A DNA stretch of 64,000 nucleotides from Brevibacterium gallinarum (GCF_014836885.1 NZ_JACSPY010000003.1:62001-126000), one strand, 5' to 3'. Shown: positions 23,389 to 33,407, numbered from the stretch's first letter. Notes: generated by a model not told the origin, from the letters alone. Made by a program: numbers and translations.

Positions 23389-23416
23389 AGTGTAGCAAGG
23401 CCCTTCGGCCTGTCAG
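23389..23416 (-). promoter_or_regulatory. Promoter of efp-nusB
   Basis: -35 CTGACA (23411-23416) and -10 TACACT (23389-23394), spacing 16 nt. The spacer contains the small hairpin AGGCC-GAAG-GGCCT just after the aroB stop. Confidence 0.6.
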
Positions 23417-23417
23417 G

Positions 23418-24521
23418 TCAGCTCAGCCGGGTGACCGGAGATTCGGTGCCGATGGCCTGGTAGGCGGTGTAGGGCAGGCTGGTGTCGGCGGCTTCGAGGA
23501 CGCCGGGGCTGGCCAGGTCGTCGAGGACGATGAAGCGCATGAGGCTGCCGCGGGACTTCTTGTCCCGGCGCATCGTCTCCAGCAGCTGCGGCCACTTGTC
23601 ACCGCGGTAGCCGGTCGGCAGGCCGAGGTGCTCGAGCACGCTGCGGTGCCGGTCGACGATCGCGGTGTCGAGGTTGCGGGTCATCGCCGAGAGCTCGGCG
23701 GCGAACATCATGCCCACGGCCACGGCTGCTCCGTGACGCCACTGGTAGCGTTCGGTGCGCTCGATCGCATGCCCGAGGGTATGCCCGTAGTTGAGGAACT
23801 CGCGGCGGCCGGATTCCCTGAAGTCTTCGGACACGACATCGGCCTTGACCTGGATGGAGCGTTCGATGACCTCGCGCAGCTGAGCCGAGGTGTGGTCTGC
23901 CAGCTGCTCGCGGGGTGTCGATTCGATGATGTCGAGGATCGCGGGGTCGGCGATGAAGCCGCACTTCACCGCCTCGGCCAGGCCGGTGAACAGTTCGTTC
24001 TCCGGCAGGGTGGCCAGTGTGTCGGTGTCGGCGAGCACGCCGGCAGGGGCATGGAAGGCGCCGACGAGGTTCTTGCCCTCGGCGGTGTTGATGCCGGTCT
24101 TGCCGCCGATGGCGGCATCGACCATGCCGAGCACCGTGGTCGGGATGGTGACGAAGCGGATGCCGCGCAGCCAGGTCGCGGCAACGAAGCCGGCGAGGTC
24201 GGTCACCGCTCCCCCGCCGACGGCGACGATCGCATCCGTACGGGTGAAGTCGGCCTGCCCGAGGACCTGCCAGCAGAAGCTGGCGACCTGGATGTGCTTG
24301 GCCTCCTCGGCATCGGGGATCTCAGCCGACAGCGCCTCGAATCCGGCAGCGCCGAGGTCTTCGCGGACGAGTTCACCGGTCGTGCGCAGCGCCCGCGGAT
24401 GGATGACGAGCACTTTGCTCACACGTGAGCCGAGCAGCTCGGGCAGAGTGCCGAGCAGTCCTGAGCCGACGTGGACGCTGTAGTCGCCGCCGCCGGTCAC
24501 GTCGATGCGCGTGGAGCTCAC
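23418..24521 (-). CDS. aroB: 3-dehydroquinate synthase
   Basis: Second shikimate step (DAHP to dehydroquinate), NAD- and zinc-dependent. 367 residues. Seen: VGGGAVTDLAGFVAATWLRG, PTTVLGMVDAAIGGKTGIN, and zinc ligands in EAVKCG, NYGHTLGHAIE and RHGAAVAVGM. GTG start overlaps aroK by 4 nt. Confidence 0.98.
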   Translation of the reverse strand: MSSTRIDVTGGGDYSVHVGSGLLGTLPELLGSRVSKVLVIHPRALRTTGELVREDLGAAGFEALSAEIPDAEEAKHIQVASFCWQVLGQADFTRTDAIVAVGGGAVTDLAGFVAATWLRGIRFVTIPTTVLGMVDAAIGGKTGINTAEGKNLVGAFHAPAGVLADTDTLATLPENELFTGLAEAVKCGFIADPAILDIIESTPREQLADHTSAQLREVIERSIQVKADVVSEDFRESGRREFLNYGHTLGHAIERTERYQWRHGAAVAVGMMFAAELSAMTRNLDTAIVDRHRSVLEHLGLPTGYRGDKWPQLLETMRRDKKSRGSLMRFIVLDDLASPGVLEAADTSLPYTAYQAIGTESPVTRLS

Positions 24522-25234
24522 GCCTCATCACTTCCTTCTGTGTCGTCTGCGTCTGTGTCGTCTGCGACTGTGCGCTGGCCGTCCTCAGCGTACCCGCCAT
24601 CGGCGTCACCTGCCGCCTCGTCCTCGGCGGCGAACTTCGCGTAGTTCTCTGCCCGCTGCAGGCCGGTGAGCACGTCGACGACCCGGTTGACGACCGTCGA
24701 CGGCGGGTCGTTGGACGCCGAGACGGTCGCGGTGGCCACCGACTCGTACAGCGGCCGGCGCTCCTCGGCCAGGGCCTTCCACCGTTCGACCGGGTCCTCG
24801 TCGGCCAAAAGCGGCCGGTGGGAGCCGTGCAGCCTGGCCGAAGCGGTCTCCTCGTCGATCTCGATGCTCATGACCTTGATCGCCGGGTGCTTGAGCTGGG
24901 CGCGGGTGCCGGAGTTGAGGATCGCCCCACCGCCGAGGGAGACGACGCCGGGCCGGTCGAGCAGCCGACGCAGGGCACGGCGGACGACCTCGCGTTCGAT
25001 CTCCCGGAAGCGGGCTTCCCCGCGAGTGCGGAAGATCTCAGCGATCGGGCCGTGAGCGGCGACGATCATCGCATCCGTGTCGGTGAAAGGGATCCCGAGC
25101 CGGTCGCCGAGCAGCCGGCCGATCGTCGACTTCCCTGCCGCGGGCGGCCCGATGAGCACGACCCGGGCCGTGGCCGCCGGCACCGGGTCGAGCGGCGGGG
25201 CCGGACGCGGGACGGGCAGCTCCGGGCCGTTCAC
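24518..25234 (-). CDS. aroK: Shikimate kinase with acidic C-terminal extension
   Basis: Phosphorylates shikimate. 238 residues against the usual 165-180. P-loop [11 protein letters not shown] (29-39), shikimate-binding [17 protein letters not shown] and [10 protein letters not shown] region SHRPLL. The excess is a Pro-rich 20-residue N-terminus and a roughly 45-residue acidic tail ending in tandem ADDT units. GTG start overlaps the aroC stop by 4 nt. Confidence 0.96.
   Translation of the reverse strand: MNGPELPVPRPAPPLDPVPAATARVVLIGPPAAGKSTIGRLLGDRLGIPFTDTDAMIVAAHGPIAEIFRTRGEARFREIEREVVRRALRRLLDRPGVVSLGGGAILNSGTRAQLKHPAIKVMSIEIDEETASARLHGSHRPLLADEDPVERWKALAEERRPLYESVATATVSASNDPPSTVVNRVVDVLTGLQRAENYAKFAAEDEAAGDADGGYAEDGQRTVADDTDADDTEGSDEA
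24539..24568 (-). repeat. 15-bp tandem duplication in the aroK tail
   Basis: Two adjacent copies, tgtgtcgtctgcgtc and tgtgtcgtctgcgac on the plus strand, 13 of 15 identical, encoding repeated ADDT in the acidic tail. Confidence 0.7.
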
Positions 25235-26424
25235 GAGTGTGAGCGCAGCGTATCCGGAATCGCGGCGAGGTAGGAGTCGAGGTTGCGCTTGACCTCGGCC
25301 AGGGAGTCCCCGCCGAACTTCTCGCAGACGGCCTCGGCCACGACGAGGGCGACCATCGCCTCGGCGACGACGCCGGCGGCCGGCACGGCGCAGACGTCAG
25401 AGCGCTGATGGTGGGCGCGGGCGGCCTCACCGGTGGTGACGTCGATGGTGTCCAGTGCCCGCGGGACGGTGGCGATGGGCTTCATCGCCGCACGCACCCG
25501 CAGGCTCTCACCGGTCGACATGCCGCCTTCGGTGCCGCCGGCGCGGTTGCTGCGGCGGGTGATGCGGCCCTCGGAGGTCTCGATCTCATCATGCGCAGCC
25601 GAGCCGCGGCGGGCGGCGGTGCGGAATCCGTCGCCCACCTCGACACCCTTGATCGCCTGGATGCCCATGAGGGCTCCGGCCAGCCGGGAGTCGAGCCTGC
25701 GGTCCCAGTGGACGTGGGAGCCGAGCCCCGGGGGCACGCCGTCGACGATGACCTCGACGACGCCGCCGAGGGTGTCGCCGGACTTCTTGGCGTCCTCGAC
25801 CTCGGCGACCATGCGGGCGGAGAGCTCAGCGTCGAAGCAGCGCAGCGGGTCGGCATCGAGGGCTGCGACGTCGTCGATGGTCGGCTGGGCTTCCGCACCG
25901 GAGCCGGTGACCGGGCCAATCGCCACAGTGTGGGACAGCACGGTGACGCCGAGCTCGGCGAGCAAGCGGGCAGCGACAGCGCCGAGTGCGACGCGCATCG
26001 CGGTTTCGCGAGCAGAGGCGCGTTCGAGGATCGGGCGGGCCTCGTCGAAGCCGTACTTCTGCATGCCGACCAGGTCGGCGTGACCTGGCCTCGGGCGCGA
26101 GAGCGGGGCGTTGCGCGCCTGGTCGGCGAGCACCTCGGGATCGACCGGGTCGGCGCTCATGACGGTTTCCCATTTGGGCCATTCGGTGTTGCCGACTTCG
26201 ATGGCGATCGGTGAGCCCAGCGTGGAGCCGTGACGGACACCGCCGAGGATGCGCACCTCATCGGCTTCGAACTTCATGCGGGCGCCGCGGCCGTAGCCGA
26301 GCCGGCGCCTCGCCAGTGCCTGGGAAATATCGTCGCGAGTGACGGGAACATGCGCCGGGATCCCCTCCAGGATCCCGACAAGTGCCTCACCGTGTGACTC
26401 GCCTGCAGTCAGCCATCTCAACAT
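25231..26424 (-). CDS. aroC: Chorismate synthase
   Basis: Forms chorismate with reduced FMN. 397 residues. Signature motifs [11 protein letters not shown] at the N-terminus, [35 protein letters not shown], and the C-terminal [20 protein letters not shown] start at 26424, 10 nt after the prepilin peptidase. Confidence 0.98.
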   Translation of the reverse strand: MLRWLTAGESHGEALVGILEGIPAHVPVTRDDISQALARRRLGYGRGARMKFEADEVRILGGVRHGSTLGSPIAIEVGNTEWPKWETVMSADPVDPEVLADQARNAPLSRPRPGHADLVGMQKYGFDEARPILERASARETAMRVALGAVAARLLAELGVTVLSHTVAIGPVTGSGAEAQPTIDDVAALDADPLRCFDAELSARMVAEVEDAKKSGDTLGGVVEVIVDGVPPGLGSHVHWDRRLDSRLAGALMGIQAIKGVEVGDGFRTAARRGSAAHDEIETSEGRITRRSNRAGGTEGGMSTGESLRVRAAMKPIATVPRALDTIDVTTGEAARAHHQRSDVCAVPAAGVVAEAMVALVVAEAVCEKFGGDSLAEVKRNLDSYLAAIPDTLRSHS

Positions 26425-26434
26425 TCAACCCATC

Positions 26435-27205
26435 CTACAAAAAGGCCGCGCCGACCAGCACGGTCGTCCACGTTCCGATCAGCATGTAGGGCCCGAAGGC
26501 GATCTTCGAAGCCCACTGCCGGCGCTTGGTCGCGAGCAGGATGAGCACGTGGACGACGGCGATGCCGTTGATGAGCAGCAGCGCCAGGATGGGGCCGCTC
26601 GGGCTCAGGGCGGTGGTGAGCAGACCGACGCTGATCGAGAGCTTGACGTCGCCCATGCCCATCGTCGACCGGCGCATGAGGGTGCCGGCGACGTTGAGGA
26701 TGACGAAGAAGATGAGCATGCCGAGAGCGCCGATGAGCCCGTTGAGCGCTGGGGTGCCGGCGCCGGCCCACAGGTGGTCGTCGCTGCGATCGGCCTGCCC
26801 GACGCCCATGATGAGCGAGATGAGGAACAGCGCCAGCGACAGCACGGTGATCGGCATGACGATCCGGTTGGGCAGCCGGTGGATGGAGATGTCGATCCAG
26901 AACAGCCAGCCGGTGGCACCGGCGACCATCGCGAAGGCGATCATGAGCGGCACGTCTGCCAGGGTGCGCGACAGGGAGCCGGGGACGATGAAGGCGGCCA
27001 GCCAGGAGATGACGAGGCCGACACTGGTGAGCACGAAGGTGACGAGCCCGCCTGGCCGGTTGATGCTGTTGACCCCGCGCAGCAGCCGGATGCCCGCCTC
27101 ATCGTCGATGATCCACGGGAACCGCAGCCAGATCAGAAGGCTGGTGAGCAGGGCGACGCCCACGGTGATGGTGAGGCTGGCGACGAGCGACAGCTGCTCG
27201 ATCAT
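26435..27205 (-). CDS. A24-family prepilin peptidase (CpaA/TadV-like)
   Basis: Integral membrane aspartic protease that cleaves prepilin-type signal peptides. 256 residues, about seven hydrophobic segments. The two catalytic aspartates are visible: FWIDISIHRLPNRIV and STMGMGDVKLSIS (GxGD). The N-terminal methyltransferase cysteine motif of PilD is absent, so it is the short type. Its ATG overlaps aroE by 4 nt and aroC follows 10 nt later, so it is co-transcribed with shikimate genes. No pilin gene is in the window. Confidence 0.88.
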   Translation of the reverse strand: MIEQLSLVASLTITVGVALLTSLLIWLRFPWIIDDEAGIRLLRGVNSINRPGGLVTFVLTSVGLVISWLAAFIVPGSLSRTLADVPLMIAFAMVAGATGWLFWIDISIHRLPNRIVMPITVLSLALFLISLIMGVGQADRSDDHLWAGAGTPALNGLIGALGMLIFFVILNVAGTLMRRSTMGMGDVKLSISVGLLTTALSPSGPILALLLINGIAVVHVLILLATKRRQWASKIAFGPYMLIGTWTTVLVGAAFL

Positions 27206-28083
27206 CGGCGGTCTCCTCTCGCGGTGTGCGCGGTGGTGAGGGCTTCGGTCATGGCGGCGGCCAGGCGCGGCCGCCAGGTCTGCGGGGGCGCGTCGATCCC
27301 GGCAGCGGCGGCGAAGAGCAGCTGCTGTTCGACGGCCTGGTGGATGAGCATCCGCTCCCCTGCGATCGCCTGTCCGCCGTGCGCGGCGAGATCGGCGCCG
27401 ATGCTGTATCCGCCTGCCGCATAGGCGACGTCGAGGAGCACCGTGGCCGGATCCAGGTGGCCTGGCCAGCTGAAGGACTCAGCGCGCAGTGCGCCAGCAG
27501 GCAGCGTGGAGACGGTCAGCAGGCACTGCCCGGGCTGATACTCGGCCAGTGGATGGACGGCCGCCTGCATGCCGAGGCCGGAAGCGAGATCGGCGGCTCC
27601 CCTGGCCCGCTCCGGCCTGCGCGCATAGAGATCGAGGGCGGTGAGGCCGAGGCGGTGGAGTGCGGCCACAGCCGAGGCGGCGGTCGCCCCGCTGCCGAGG
27701 ATCGCGGCGGTGTCAGCGGCCGCGGGCTGGCATTCGGCGATCGCCTCGACGATGCCGATGACGTCGGTGTTGGCGATCTGCTGCCTGTCGGGGTGCCGGA
27801 TGAGGGTGTTGGCAGCCCCGGTCTGGGCGGAGGTCTCATCGCTGTGCCAGCCGCGCTCGGCAGCAAGGCGGACGAGCGCGGTCTTGAGCGGCATCGTGAG
27901 CGAGAATCCGGTGTGATCCCGGTGTGCGGCGAGGAAGTCTGCGAGCTGGTCTTCGGTGACCTCGAAGCGGCCGTAGCTGCTGGTGCCGGCGATGCCGAGG
28001 GCGCGATAGCCTGCCGTGTGGAGCACCGGTGAGAGGCTGTGGCCGATCGGCGAGCCGAGCACCGCAGCGGTGATCCCGGTCAT
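27202..28083 (-). CDS. aroE: Shikimate 5-dehydrogenase
   Basis: Reduces 3-dehydroshikimate with NADPH. 293 residues. Seen: LGSPIGHSLSP with shikimate-binding serines, GFSLTMPLK with the catalytic Lys, GAANTLI, NTDVIG with the catalytic Asp, and a shortened nucleotide loop GSGATA. The NADP-binding region is followed by the C-terminal helix QAVEQQLLF. ATG start with AGGAGA about 5 nt upstream; 75 nt after mltG. Confidence 0.94.
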   Translation of the reverse strand: MTGITAAVLGSPIGHSLSPVLHTAGYRALGIAGTSSYGRFEVTEDQLADFLAAHRDHTGFSLTMPLKTALVRLAAERGWHSDETSAQTGAANTLIRHPDRQQIANTDVIGIVEAIAECQPAAADTAAILGSGATAASAVAALHRLGLTALDLYARRPERARGAADLASGLGMQAAVHPLAEYQPGQCLLTVSTLPAGALRAESFSWPGHLDPATVLLDVAYAAGGYSIGADLAAHGGQAIAGERMLIHQAVEQQLLFAAAAGIDAPPQTWRPRLAAAMTEALTTAHTARGDRR

Positions 28084-28158
28084 CAGATTCTCCTCTCCTG
28101 GCGGTGGTCTCCCACCTCACGACATCATCTCAGCCTGTGCTCGGCCTCCGGTTCGACC

Positions 28159-29307
28159 TCAGCCCTCGCCTTCGGCGTCGTCACTCGGGTTGTTCTTGCG
28201 GTGCTCGCGCAGCCACACCCGGTACTCTTCGACGTTCTTCTGGTGGTCGGCGTACGTCTCGGCGTACTTCGTCTCCCCGGTGTCGGGGTTGACCGCGACG
28301 AAGAAGAGCCATGGTCCGTCGGCGGGGTTCTGCGCAGCGTCGACTGCTTCAGCACTGGGTGAGTTGATCGGTCCTGGAGGCAGTCCGGTGTGCTTGTAGG
28401 TGTTGTAGGGGTTGTCGGATTCGCGCTCCTCCTGCGTGGTGGTCAGGTCGGAGCGGGCGCCGTGGATGTAGCTGACGGTCGCGTCGGACTGCAGCGCCTG
28501 GCCTTTGTCGATGCGGTTGAGGAAGACGCGGGCGACCTTTGCCCGGTCTTCGGGGTTGCCGGGGGCTTCGACCTGCACGATGCTCGCCAGAGTGAAGACC
28601 TCGTTGACCTTGTCTGCGGGGATGCCGATCTGGTCGATCTCGGTCTTGGTCTTGTCGACCATCTCCTGGACCATCTGCTCGGCGGTCATGTTCGGACGGA
28701 TCTCATAGGTTGCCGGGTACAGGTAGCCTTCGAGGCTCGGCGCCTCGATGTCGAGTCCGTAGTCGGCTGGCTTCTTCTCGTCGATCGCTTCGTTGATCGA
28801 GGCTTCGTCCATGCCGGAGTCGAGCATCCGGCCCTTGATCTGCTTGATGCTGAAGCCCTCGGGGATGGCCAGGCGCTGGTTGGCCAGCGGGTTGATGAGC
28901 GCTTCGACGGCAGCTGCCGAGCTCATCTGCTTGCGCATCGTGAAGTCACCGGCCTGGATGACGGCATCGCGCTTCTCGATCTCGTCGAGGAAGGGCTTCG
29001 AGGACATGATGACGTCCTGTTCGACGAGGTGGTTCGCGACCTCCCGGGCGGAGCTGCCGGGGATGACCGTGATGACGATCTCGTCCTTGCCTTCGCCTTC
29101 GTAATCGCCCTTCTCAGCGAAGATCTCCGAGACCACTCCGGTGGCGGTGGAGAAAGCGACAGCGCCCACGACGCCGAGGACGAGCACGGCAGCGGTGAGG
29201 ATGGTGACGGTGCGCCTGCGGCGCATCATCTGCCGGCGGCGTTTGGCCCGCAGCTCCTGGCGCGAGAGACCGTCGTCGGTTGCGTCGAACTCCTCTGACA
29301 GGTTCAC
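28159..29307 (-). CDS. mltG: Endolytic transglycosylase MltG (YceG)
   Basis: Membrane-anchored enzyme that cuts nascent peptidoglycan. 382 residues: cytosolic basic N-terminus (RAKRRRQMMRRRR), one transmembrane helix (about 35-55), a LysM-like region (ITVIPGSSAREVANHL), then the catalytic domain. The catalytic Glu lies in LASIVQVEAPG, followed by RAKVARVFLNRI, LQSDATVSY and YNTYKHTGLPPGPI. GTG start with AGGAG 7 nt upstream. Follows ruvX directly. Confidence 0.95.
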   Translation of the reverse strand: MNLSEEFDATDDGLSRQELRAKRRRQMMRRRRTVTILTAAVLVLGVVGAVAFSTATGVVSEIFAEKGDYEGEGKDEIVITVIPGSSAREVANHLVEQDVIMSSKPFLDEIEKRDAVIQAGDFTMRKQMSSAAAVEALINPLANQRLAIPEGFSIKQIKGRMLDSGMDEASINEAIDEKKPADYGLDIEAPSLEGYLYPATYEIRPNMTAEQMVQEMVDKTKTEIDQIGIPADKVNEVFTLASIVQVEAPGNPEDRAKVARVFLNRIDKGQALQSDATVSYIHGARSDLTTTQEERESDNPYNTYKHTGLPPGPINSPSAEAVDAAQNPADGPWLFFVAVNPDTGETKYAETYADHQKNVEEYRVWLREHRKNNPSDDAEGEG

Positions 29308-29308
29308 C

Positions 29309-29785
29309 TCAGGGCTCCTCGGTCGTGGCGATGGGGCTTCCGGCGGGCTGGCCGGTGCGCTTCTCCTGATCGATCGCCGCCTGCAGGATCATCACCGCTG
29401 CGACAGAGTCGACGATCTCGCGTCTCTGGCGCGAGCTTCTGCCAGCTGACTGTAACATGCCGTGTGCCTGGGTGGTGGTGAACCGCTCATCGACCTCGCG
29501 CACCGGAATGTCCGTCTGACCTGCAAGGACCTGCGCGAATGAGCGGGCCGCCGCGGCCGAGGCACGCTGCTGGCCGTCGAGTGAGGTGGGCAGTCCGGTG
29601 ATGATCTCGATCGGCTCGTGTTCGGCGATGAGCGCGTGCAGCTCGGTGAGTGCGCGCTCATCGCCGTCGCGCCGGTACACGGTGGTCAGCGGCGTGGCGA
29701 GGATCCCGTCGGGATCGCACTGCGCCACGCCGATGCGCACCGAGCCGATGTCGAGGGCGATCCTGCGGCCGCGCCGGAATGCCAC
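29309..29785 (-). CDS. ruvX: Holliday-junction resolvase-like YqgF/RuvX
   Basis: RNase H-fold nuclease family; roles proposed in pre-16S rRNA 5' end processing. 158 residues. Acidic catalytic motifs LDIGSVRIGVA, GLPTSLDG, VDERFTTTQA and IVDSVAAVMIL. GTG start overlaps the alaS stop by one base (TAGTG). Confidence 0.93.
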   Translation of the reverse strand: MAFRRGRRIALDIGSVRIGVAQCDPDGILATPLTTVYRRDGDERALTELHALIAEHEPIEIITGLPTSLDGQQRASAAAARSFAQVLAGQTDIPVREVDERFTTTQAHGMLQSAGRSSRQRREIVDSVAAVMILQAAIDQEKRTGQPAGSPIATTEEP

Positions 29786-32442
29786 TAGGCGGCTCCGAGC
29801 TCACGGCGCAGTGCGGCCAGAGCCTCTGGCGCCTTGCTCAGGTCGGTGCCTCCGCCCTGGGCGAGATCGGGGCGGCCGCCGCCACCACCGCCGAGGATCC
29901 GGCAGGCGGTCTTGACGAGATCGCCGGCCTTGTATCCGGCCTCGCGTGCGGCGTCGTTGAGTCCGACGACGACGCTGGGCTTGCCTCCGGCGCTGCCGAT
30001 CGCAGCGACCACGGCCGCCTCGGAGCCGAGGCGGTTGCGCACATCCTGGACGAAGGAGCGCACATCGTCAGCGGAGGACACGGCGCCGAGTTCGGTGCCG
30101 CTGAAGACGATCTCACCGATCCGCTCGGCTGCCTGCACGGCCGTCCCGGCAGCGGCGAGCACCTGCTGCTGGTTGAGCTTGGCGATGGTCCGTTCGGCCT
30201 CCTTGATCTTGGCCAGCAGACCGGACACGCGGTCGATGACGTCAGGGCCGGGCACCTTGAGCATGTCCGACAGCGACTGCACGATCGTGCGCTCCTTGGC
30301 CAGTTCGCGGAACGCGCTCAGACCGACGGTCGCCTCAATGCGGCGGGTGCCGGAGCCGACGGATGCTTCGGAGACGACCGAAATCGGGCCGACTTCGGTG
30401 GTGCGCAGCACGTGGGTGCCGCCGCACAGTTCGCGGGAGAACGGACCGCCGATGTCGACGACGCGCACGACGTCAGGGTACTTCTCGCCGAACAGCGCGA
30501 GAGCGCCGGAGCGCTTGGCATCCTCGAAGGGCATGTACTCATACGCCACGTCGAGGTTGTCGCGCACAGCGATATTGGCCGCGTCCTCGATCTCGGCGCG
30601 AGCAGCAGCCGAGGGGGCCTCCGGGAAGGAGTAGTCGAAGCGCATGTAGCCGGGCTGGTTGAGCGAACCGGCCTGCACGGCGTTCGAGCCGAGCACCTCG
30701 CGCAGCGCGGCGTGGATGAGGTGGGTGGCCGAGTGGGCCTGCGCGGCTTGGAAGCGGTGGCCGGCATCCACCTCGGCGTGCACCTCGGACCCGGGGTGCA
30801 GGGCGCCCTCGACGATGCGGACCCGGTGGGCCGGCAGGCCCTTGAGCGGATTCTGCACATCGAGGACCTCGGCGACGAAGCCGTCACCGCGGATGATGCC
30901 GACGTCGGCCTTCTGGCCGCCGGATTCGGCGTAGAAGGGCGTGACGTCGAGGACGAGGTCGACTTCGTCACCGGGCTCGGCTGCCTCGACGCTCTCCCCT
31001 GCCGCGACGACTCCGCGGATCCGGGAGTCGGCGGTGAGGTTGTCGTAGCCGATGAATTCGGTCGAGCCCTCTTCGAGCAGCGCGGAGTAGGCAGACAGGT
31101 CGGTGTGCAGGCCGCCCTTGCGGGCCTTGGCATCGGCCTTGGCGCGCTGACGCTGTTCGGCCATGAGCGCTGCGAAGCCCTCCTCGTCAACGGACACGCC
31201 GTGTTCGGCGGCCATCTCGAGGGTCATGTCGATCGGGAAGCCGTGCGTGTCGTGCAGGGCGAAGGCGACATCACCGCTGATGGTGCCGCCCTCGCCGACG
31301 GCGTCGACGGAGCGGCCGAGCAGCTGGGTGCCGGATTCGAGGGTGCGCAGGAACGCAGTCTCCTCGGCATAGGCGATGCGCGAGATGCGGTCGAAGTCGG
31401 TCTCCAGCTCCGGGTAGGAGTCCTTCATCGCGTCCTTCGACACCGGCAGCAGGGTCGGCAGCACCGGTTCGGTGACACCGAGCAGGCGCATCGCGCGCAC
31501 CGCGCGGCGCAGCAGACGGCGCAGGATGTAGCCGCGGCCCTCATTGGCCGGGCGCACGCCGTCACCGATGATGATGAGGGCTGAGCGGACGTGGTCGGCG
31601 ACGACGCGCATGCGCACATCGTTTTCTTCGCTGTCACCGTACTTCCGGCCCGAGAGCTGCGAGGCGGCCTCGATGACGGGGTAGACCTCGTCGATCTCGT
31701 ACATGTTCGCGACGCCCTGCTTGAGGAAGGCGACGCGCTCCAGGCCCATGCCGGTGTCGATGTTCTTGGCCGGCAGCTCTTTCTCGATCGTGAAGTCGAC
31801 CTTGGAGCGGACCTCGGAGAGCGCGAACTCCATGAACACGAGGTTCCAGATCTCGATGTAGCGGTCCTCATCGGCCACCGGGCCGCCTTCGGCGCCGTAG
31901 GCCGGGCCGCGGTCGTAGTAGATCTCCGAGCAGTAGCCGCCGGGTCCGGGCTGGCCGGTGTGCCAGAAGTTGTCCTCGTTGCCGCGGGTCTGGATCCGCT
32001 CGGCCGGGATCGAGGTGTTCTCCAGCCACAGGTCGATGGTCTCGGCGTCATCGGCGTGCACGGTCGCCCACAGCCGGTCGGGGTCGAAGCCGAGGCCGCC
32101 GTCGGCCTCGGAGTTCGTCAGCAGTCCCCAGGCGAAGCGGATGGCGTCGTCCTTGAAGTAGTCACCGAAGGAGAAGTTGCCGTTCATCTGGAAGAACGTG
32201 CCGTGGCGGGTGGTCTTGCCGACCTCTTCGATGTCCTGGGTGCGCACGCACTTCTGCACGCTGGTCGCCCGCGGGTACGGGGCGGGTTCGCGGCCGGAGA
32301 GGTACGGGATGAACTGCACCATGCCGGCGATGTTGAACAGGATCGTCGGGTCGCTGCTGATCACCGACGCGGACGGCACGACGGTGTGGCCGTTGGCGGC
32401 GAAGTATTCGAGCCAGCGCCGTTTGATCTCTGCAGTCTTCAT
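29785..32442 (-). CDS. alaS: Alanyl-tRNA synthetase
   Basis: 885 residues, full length. Class-II catalytic domain (FNIAGMVQFIPYLSG, RHGTFFQMNGNFSFGDYFK), tRNA recognition region, editing domain with HSATH and CGGTH zinc motifs, and the C-terminal DHHA1/C-Ala part with a GGGGGGRPDLAQGG glycine stretch. ATG start with GAAAGG 5 nt upstream. First gene of the alaS-ruvX-mltG-aroE-(peptidase)-aroC-aroK-aroB run. Confidence 0.98.
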   Translation of the reverse strand: MKTAEIKRRWLEYFAANGHTVVPSASVISSDPTILFNIAGMVQFIPYLSGREPAPYPRATSVQKCVRTQDIEEVGKTTRHGTFFQMNGNFSFGDYFKDDAIRFAWGLLTNSEADGGLGFDPDRLWATVHADDAETIDLWLENTSIPAERIQTRGNEDNFWHTGQPGPGGYCSEIYYDRGPAYGAEGGPVADEDRYIEIWNLVFMEFALSEVRSKVDFTIEKELPAKNIDTGMGLERVAFLKQGVANMYEIDEVYPVIEAASQLSGRKYGDSEENDVRMRVVADHVRSALIIIGDGVRPANEGRGYILRRLLRRAVRAMRLLGVTEPVLPTLLPVSKDAMKDSYPELETDFDRISRIAYAEETAFLRTLESGTQLLGRSVDAVGEGGTISGDVAFALHDTHGFPIDMTLEMAAEHGVSVDEEGFAALMAEQRQRAKADAKARKGGLHTDLSAYSALLEEGSTEFIGYDNLTADSRIRGVVAAGESVEAAEPGDEVDLVLDVTPFYAESGGQKADVGIIRGDGFVAEVLDVQNPLKGLPAHRVRIVEGALHPGSEVHAEVDAGHRFQAAQAHSATHLIHAALREVLGSNAVQAGSLNQPGYMRFDYSFPEAPSAAARAEIEDAANIAVRDNLDVAYEYMPFEDAKRSGALALFGEKYPDVVRVVDIGGPFSRELCGGTHVLRTTEVGPISVVSEASVGSGTRRIEATVGLSAFRELAKERTIVQSLSDMLKVPGPDVIDRVSGLLAKIKEAERTIAKLNQQQVLAAAGTAVQAAERIGEIVFSGTELGAVSSADDVRSFVQDVRNRLGSEAAVVAAIGSAGGKPSVVVGLNDAAREAGYKAGDLVKTACRILGGGGGGRPDLAQGGGTDLSKAPEALAALRRELGAA

Positions 32443-32531
32443 GCGAACCTTTCGAAACTGTTGCGGGGTCAGGCGGGAGGCGATGACGGCCGGCGGCCGG
32501 CGCCTCGGGCGCGGAGCGTTCCTCCTGCGCC

Positions 32532-32537
32532 ATCATA
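32532..32537 (-). promoter_or_regulatory. Candidate -10 of alaS
   Basis: TATGAT, five bases downstream of the rpsD terminator hairpin. No convincing -35, because that position falls inside the hairpin. Confidence 0.35.
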
Positions 32538-32541
32538 CAAA

Positions 32542-32579
32542 CCTGCCCGGGCATTCGCAGTGGCGAACACCCGGGCAGG
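32542..32579 (-). terminator. rpsD terminator
   Basis: CCTGCCCGGG and CCCGGGCAGG pair, with a second inner stem TTCGC/GCGAA and a 4-nt loop. On the minus strand it is followed by TTTGTAT. Confidence 0.85.
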
Positions 32580-32612
32580 AGGTGCTGCGCAGGGTCTGCG
32601 CAGACGTCAGGA

Positions 32613-33239
32613 TCAGCGTGAGTAGTACTCGACCACGAGCTGGATGTCGCAGGTGATCGGCACCTCTTCGCGCTTCGGGCGGCGCAGCAGCGTCGCCTGC
32701 AGGGCTTCGAGATCGACCTTGAGGTAGCCCGGGACGGCCGGCAGGACGTCGCGGTGACCGCCGGCAGCAGCGATCTGGAAGGGCTCCATCTCAGCGGACT
32801 TCTGGTGCACGTGGATCATCTGGCCCTCCTTGACGCGGAAGGACGGACGATCGACGCGCTGGCCGTCGACCATGATGTGGCGATGCACCACGAACTGGCG
32901 GGCCTGCTGGATGGTGCGGGCGAAGCCGGCGCGCAGCACGAGGGCATCGAGACGCATCTCGAGGAGCTCGACGAGGTTCTCACCGGTCAGGCCCTGCTCG
33001 CGGCGGGCCTCCTTGTAGACCTTGAGCATCTGGGCTTCGCGGATGTTGTACTGGGCGCGCAGACGCTGCTTTTCCTTCAGGCGGACCGAGTAGTCGCTGT
33101 CGTTGCGGCGGCGGGCGCGGCCGTGCTCGCCGGGCGGGTACGGGCGGCGCTCGAAGTACTTCTCGGCCTTCGGAGTCAGCGGCAGTCCCAGGGACCGCGA
33201 GAGGCGGACCTGGCGACGCGAACGTGCGGGTGCAGGCAT
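32613..33239 (-). CDS. rpsD: 30S ribosomal protein S4
   Basis: Primary 16S rRNA-binding protein. 208 residues. [16 protein letters not shown] at the N-terminus, S4 domain about 95-160 ([34 protein letters not shown]), ending LVVEYYSR. It lacks the four N-terminal zinc cysteines, the normal C-minus form. ATG at 33239 is preferred: AAAGG lies 9 nt upstream, whereas the in-frame TTG at 33248 abuts it. Monocistronic with promoter and terminator. Confidence 0.97.
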   Translation of the reverse strand: MPAPARSRRQVRLSRSLGLPLTPKAEKYFERRPYPPGEHGRARRRNDSDYSVRLKEKQRLRAQYNIREAQMLKVYKEARREQGLTGENLVELLEMRLDALVLRAGFARTIQQARQFVVHRHIMVDGQRVDRPSFRVKEGQMIHVHQKSAEMEPFQIAAAGGHRDVLPAVPGYLKVDLEALQATLLRRPKREEVPITCDIQLVVEYYSR

Positions 33240-33407
33240 GGATGCCAACCTTTCATCATTCTTCTGCCTCCGCTGATCCCGCGCATGCGGGTGTCTCGGT
33301 CAGCGTGGGAGGCTGCTGTTTCCGCGAGTGGAAAGAGGATCGGCTCCGCGAGACCGGAGCCCATCGACCGCCCTGCAGCCGATTTCGGCCAGGCACAGCA
33401 CCGCACT

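Noticed and set aside
32613-33239. rpsD lacking zinc cysteines as a second paralogue
   Set aside because: C-minus S4 is a common normal form; nothing here shows a second copy.
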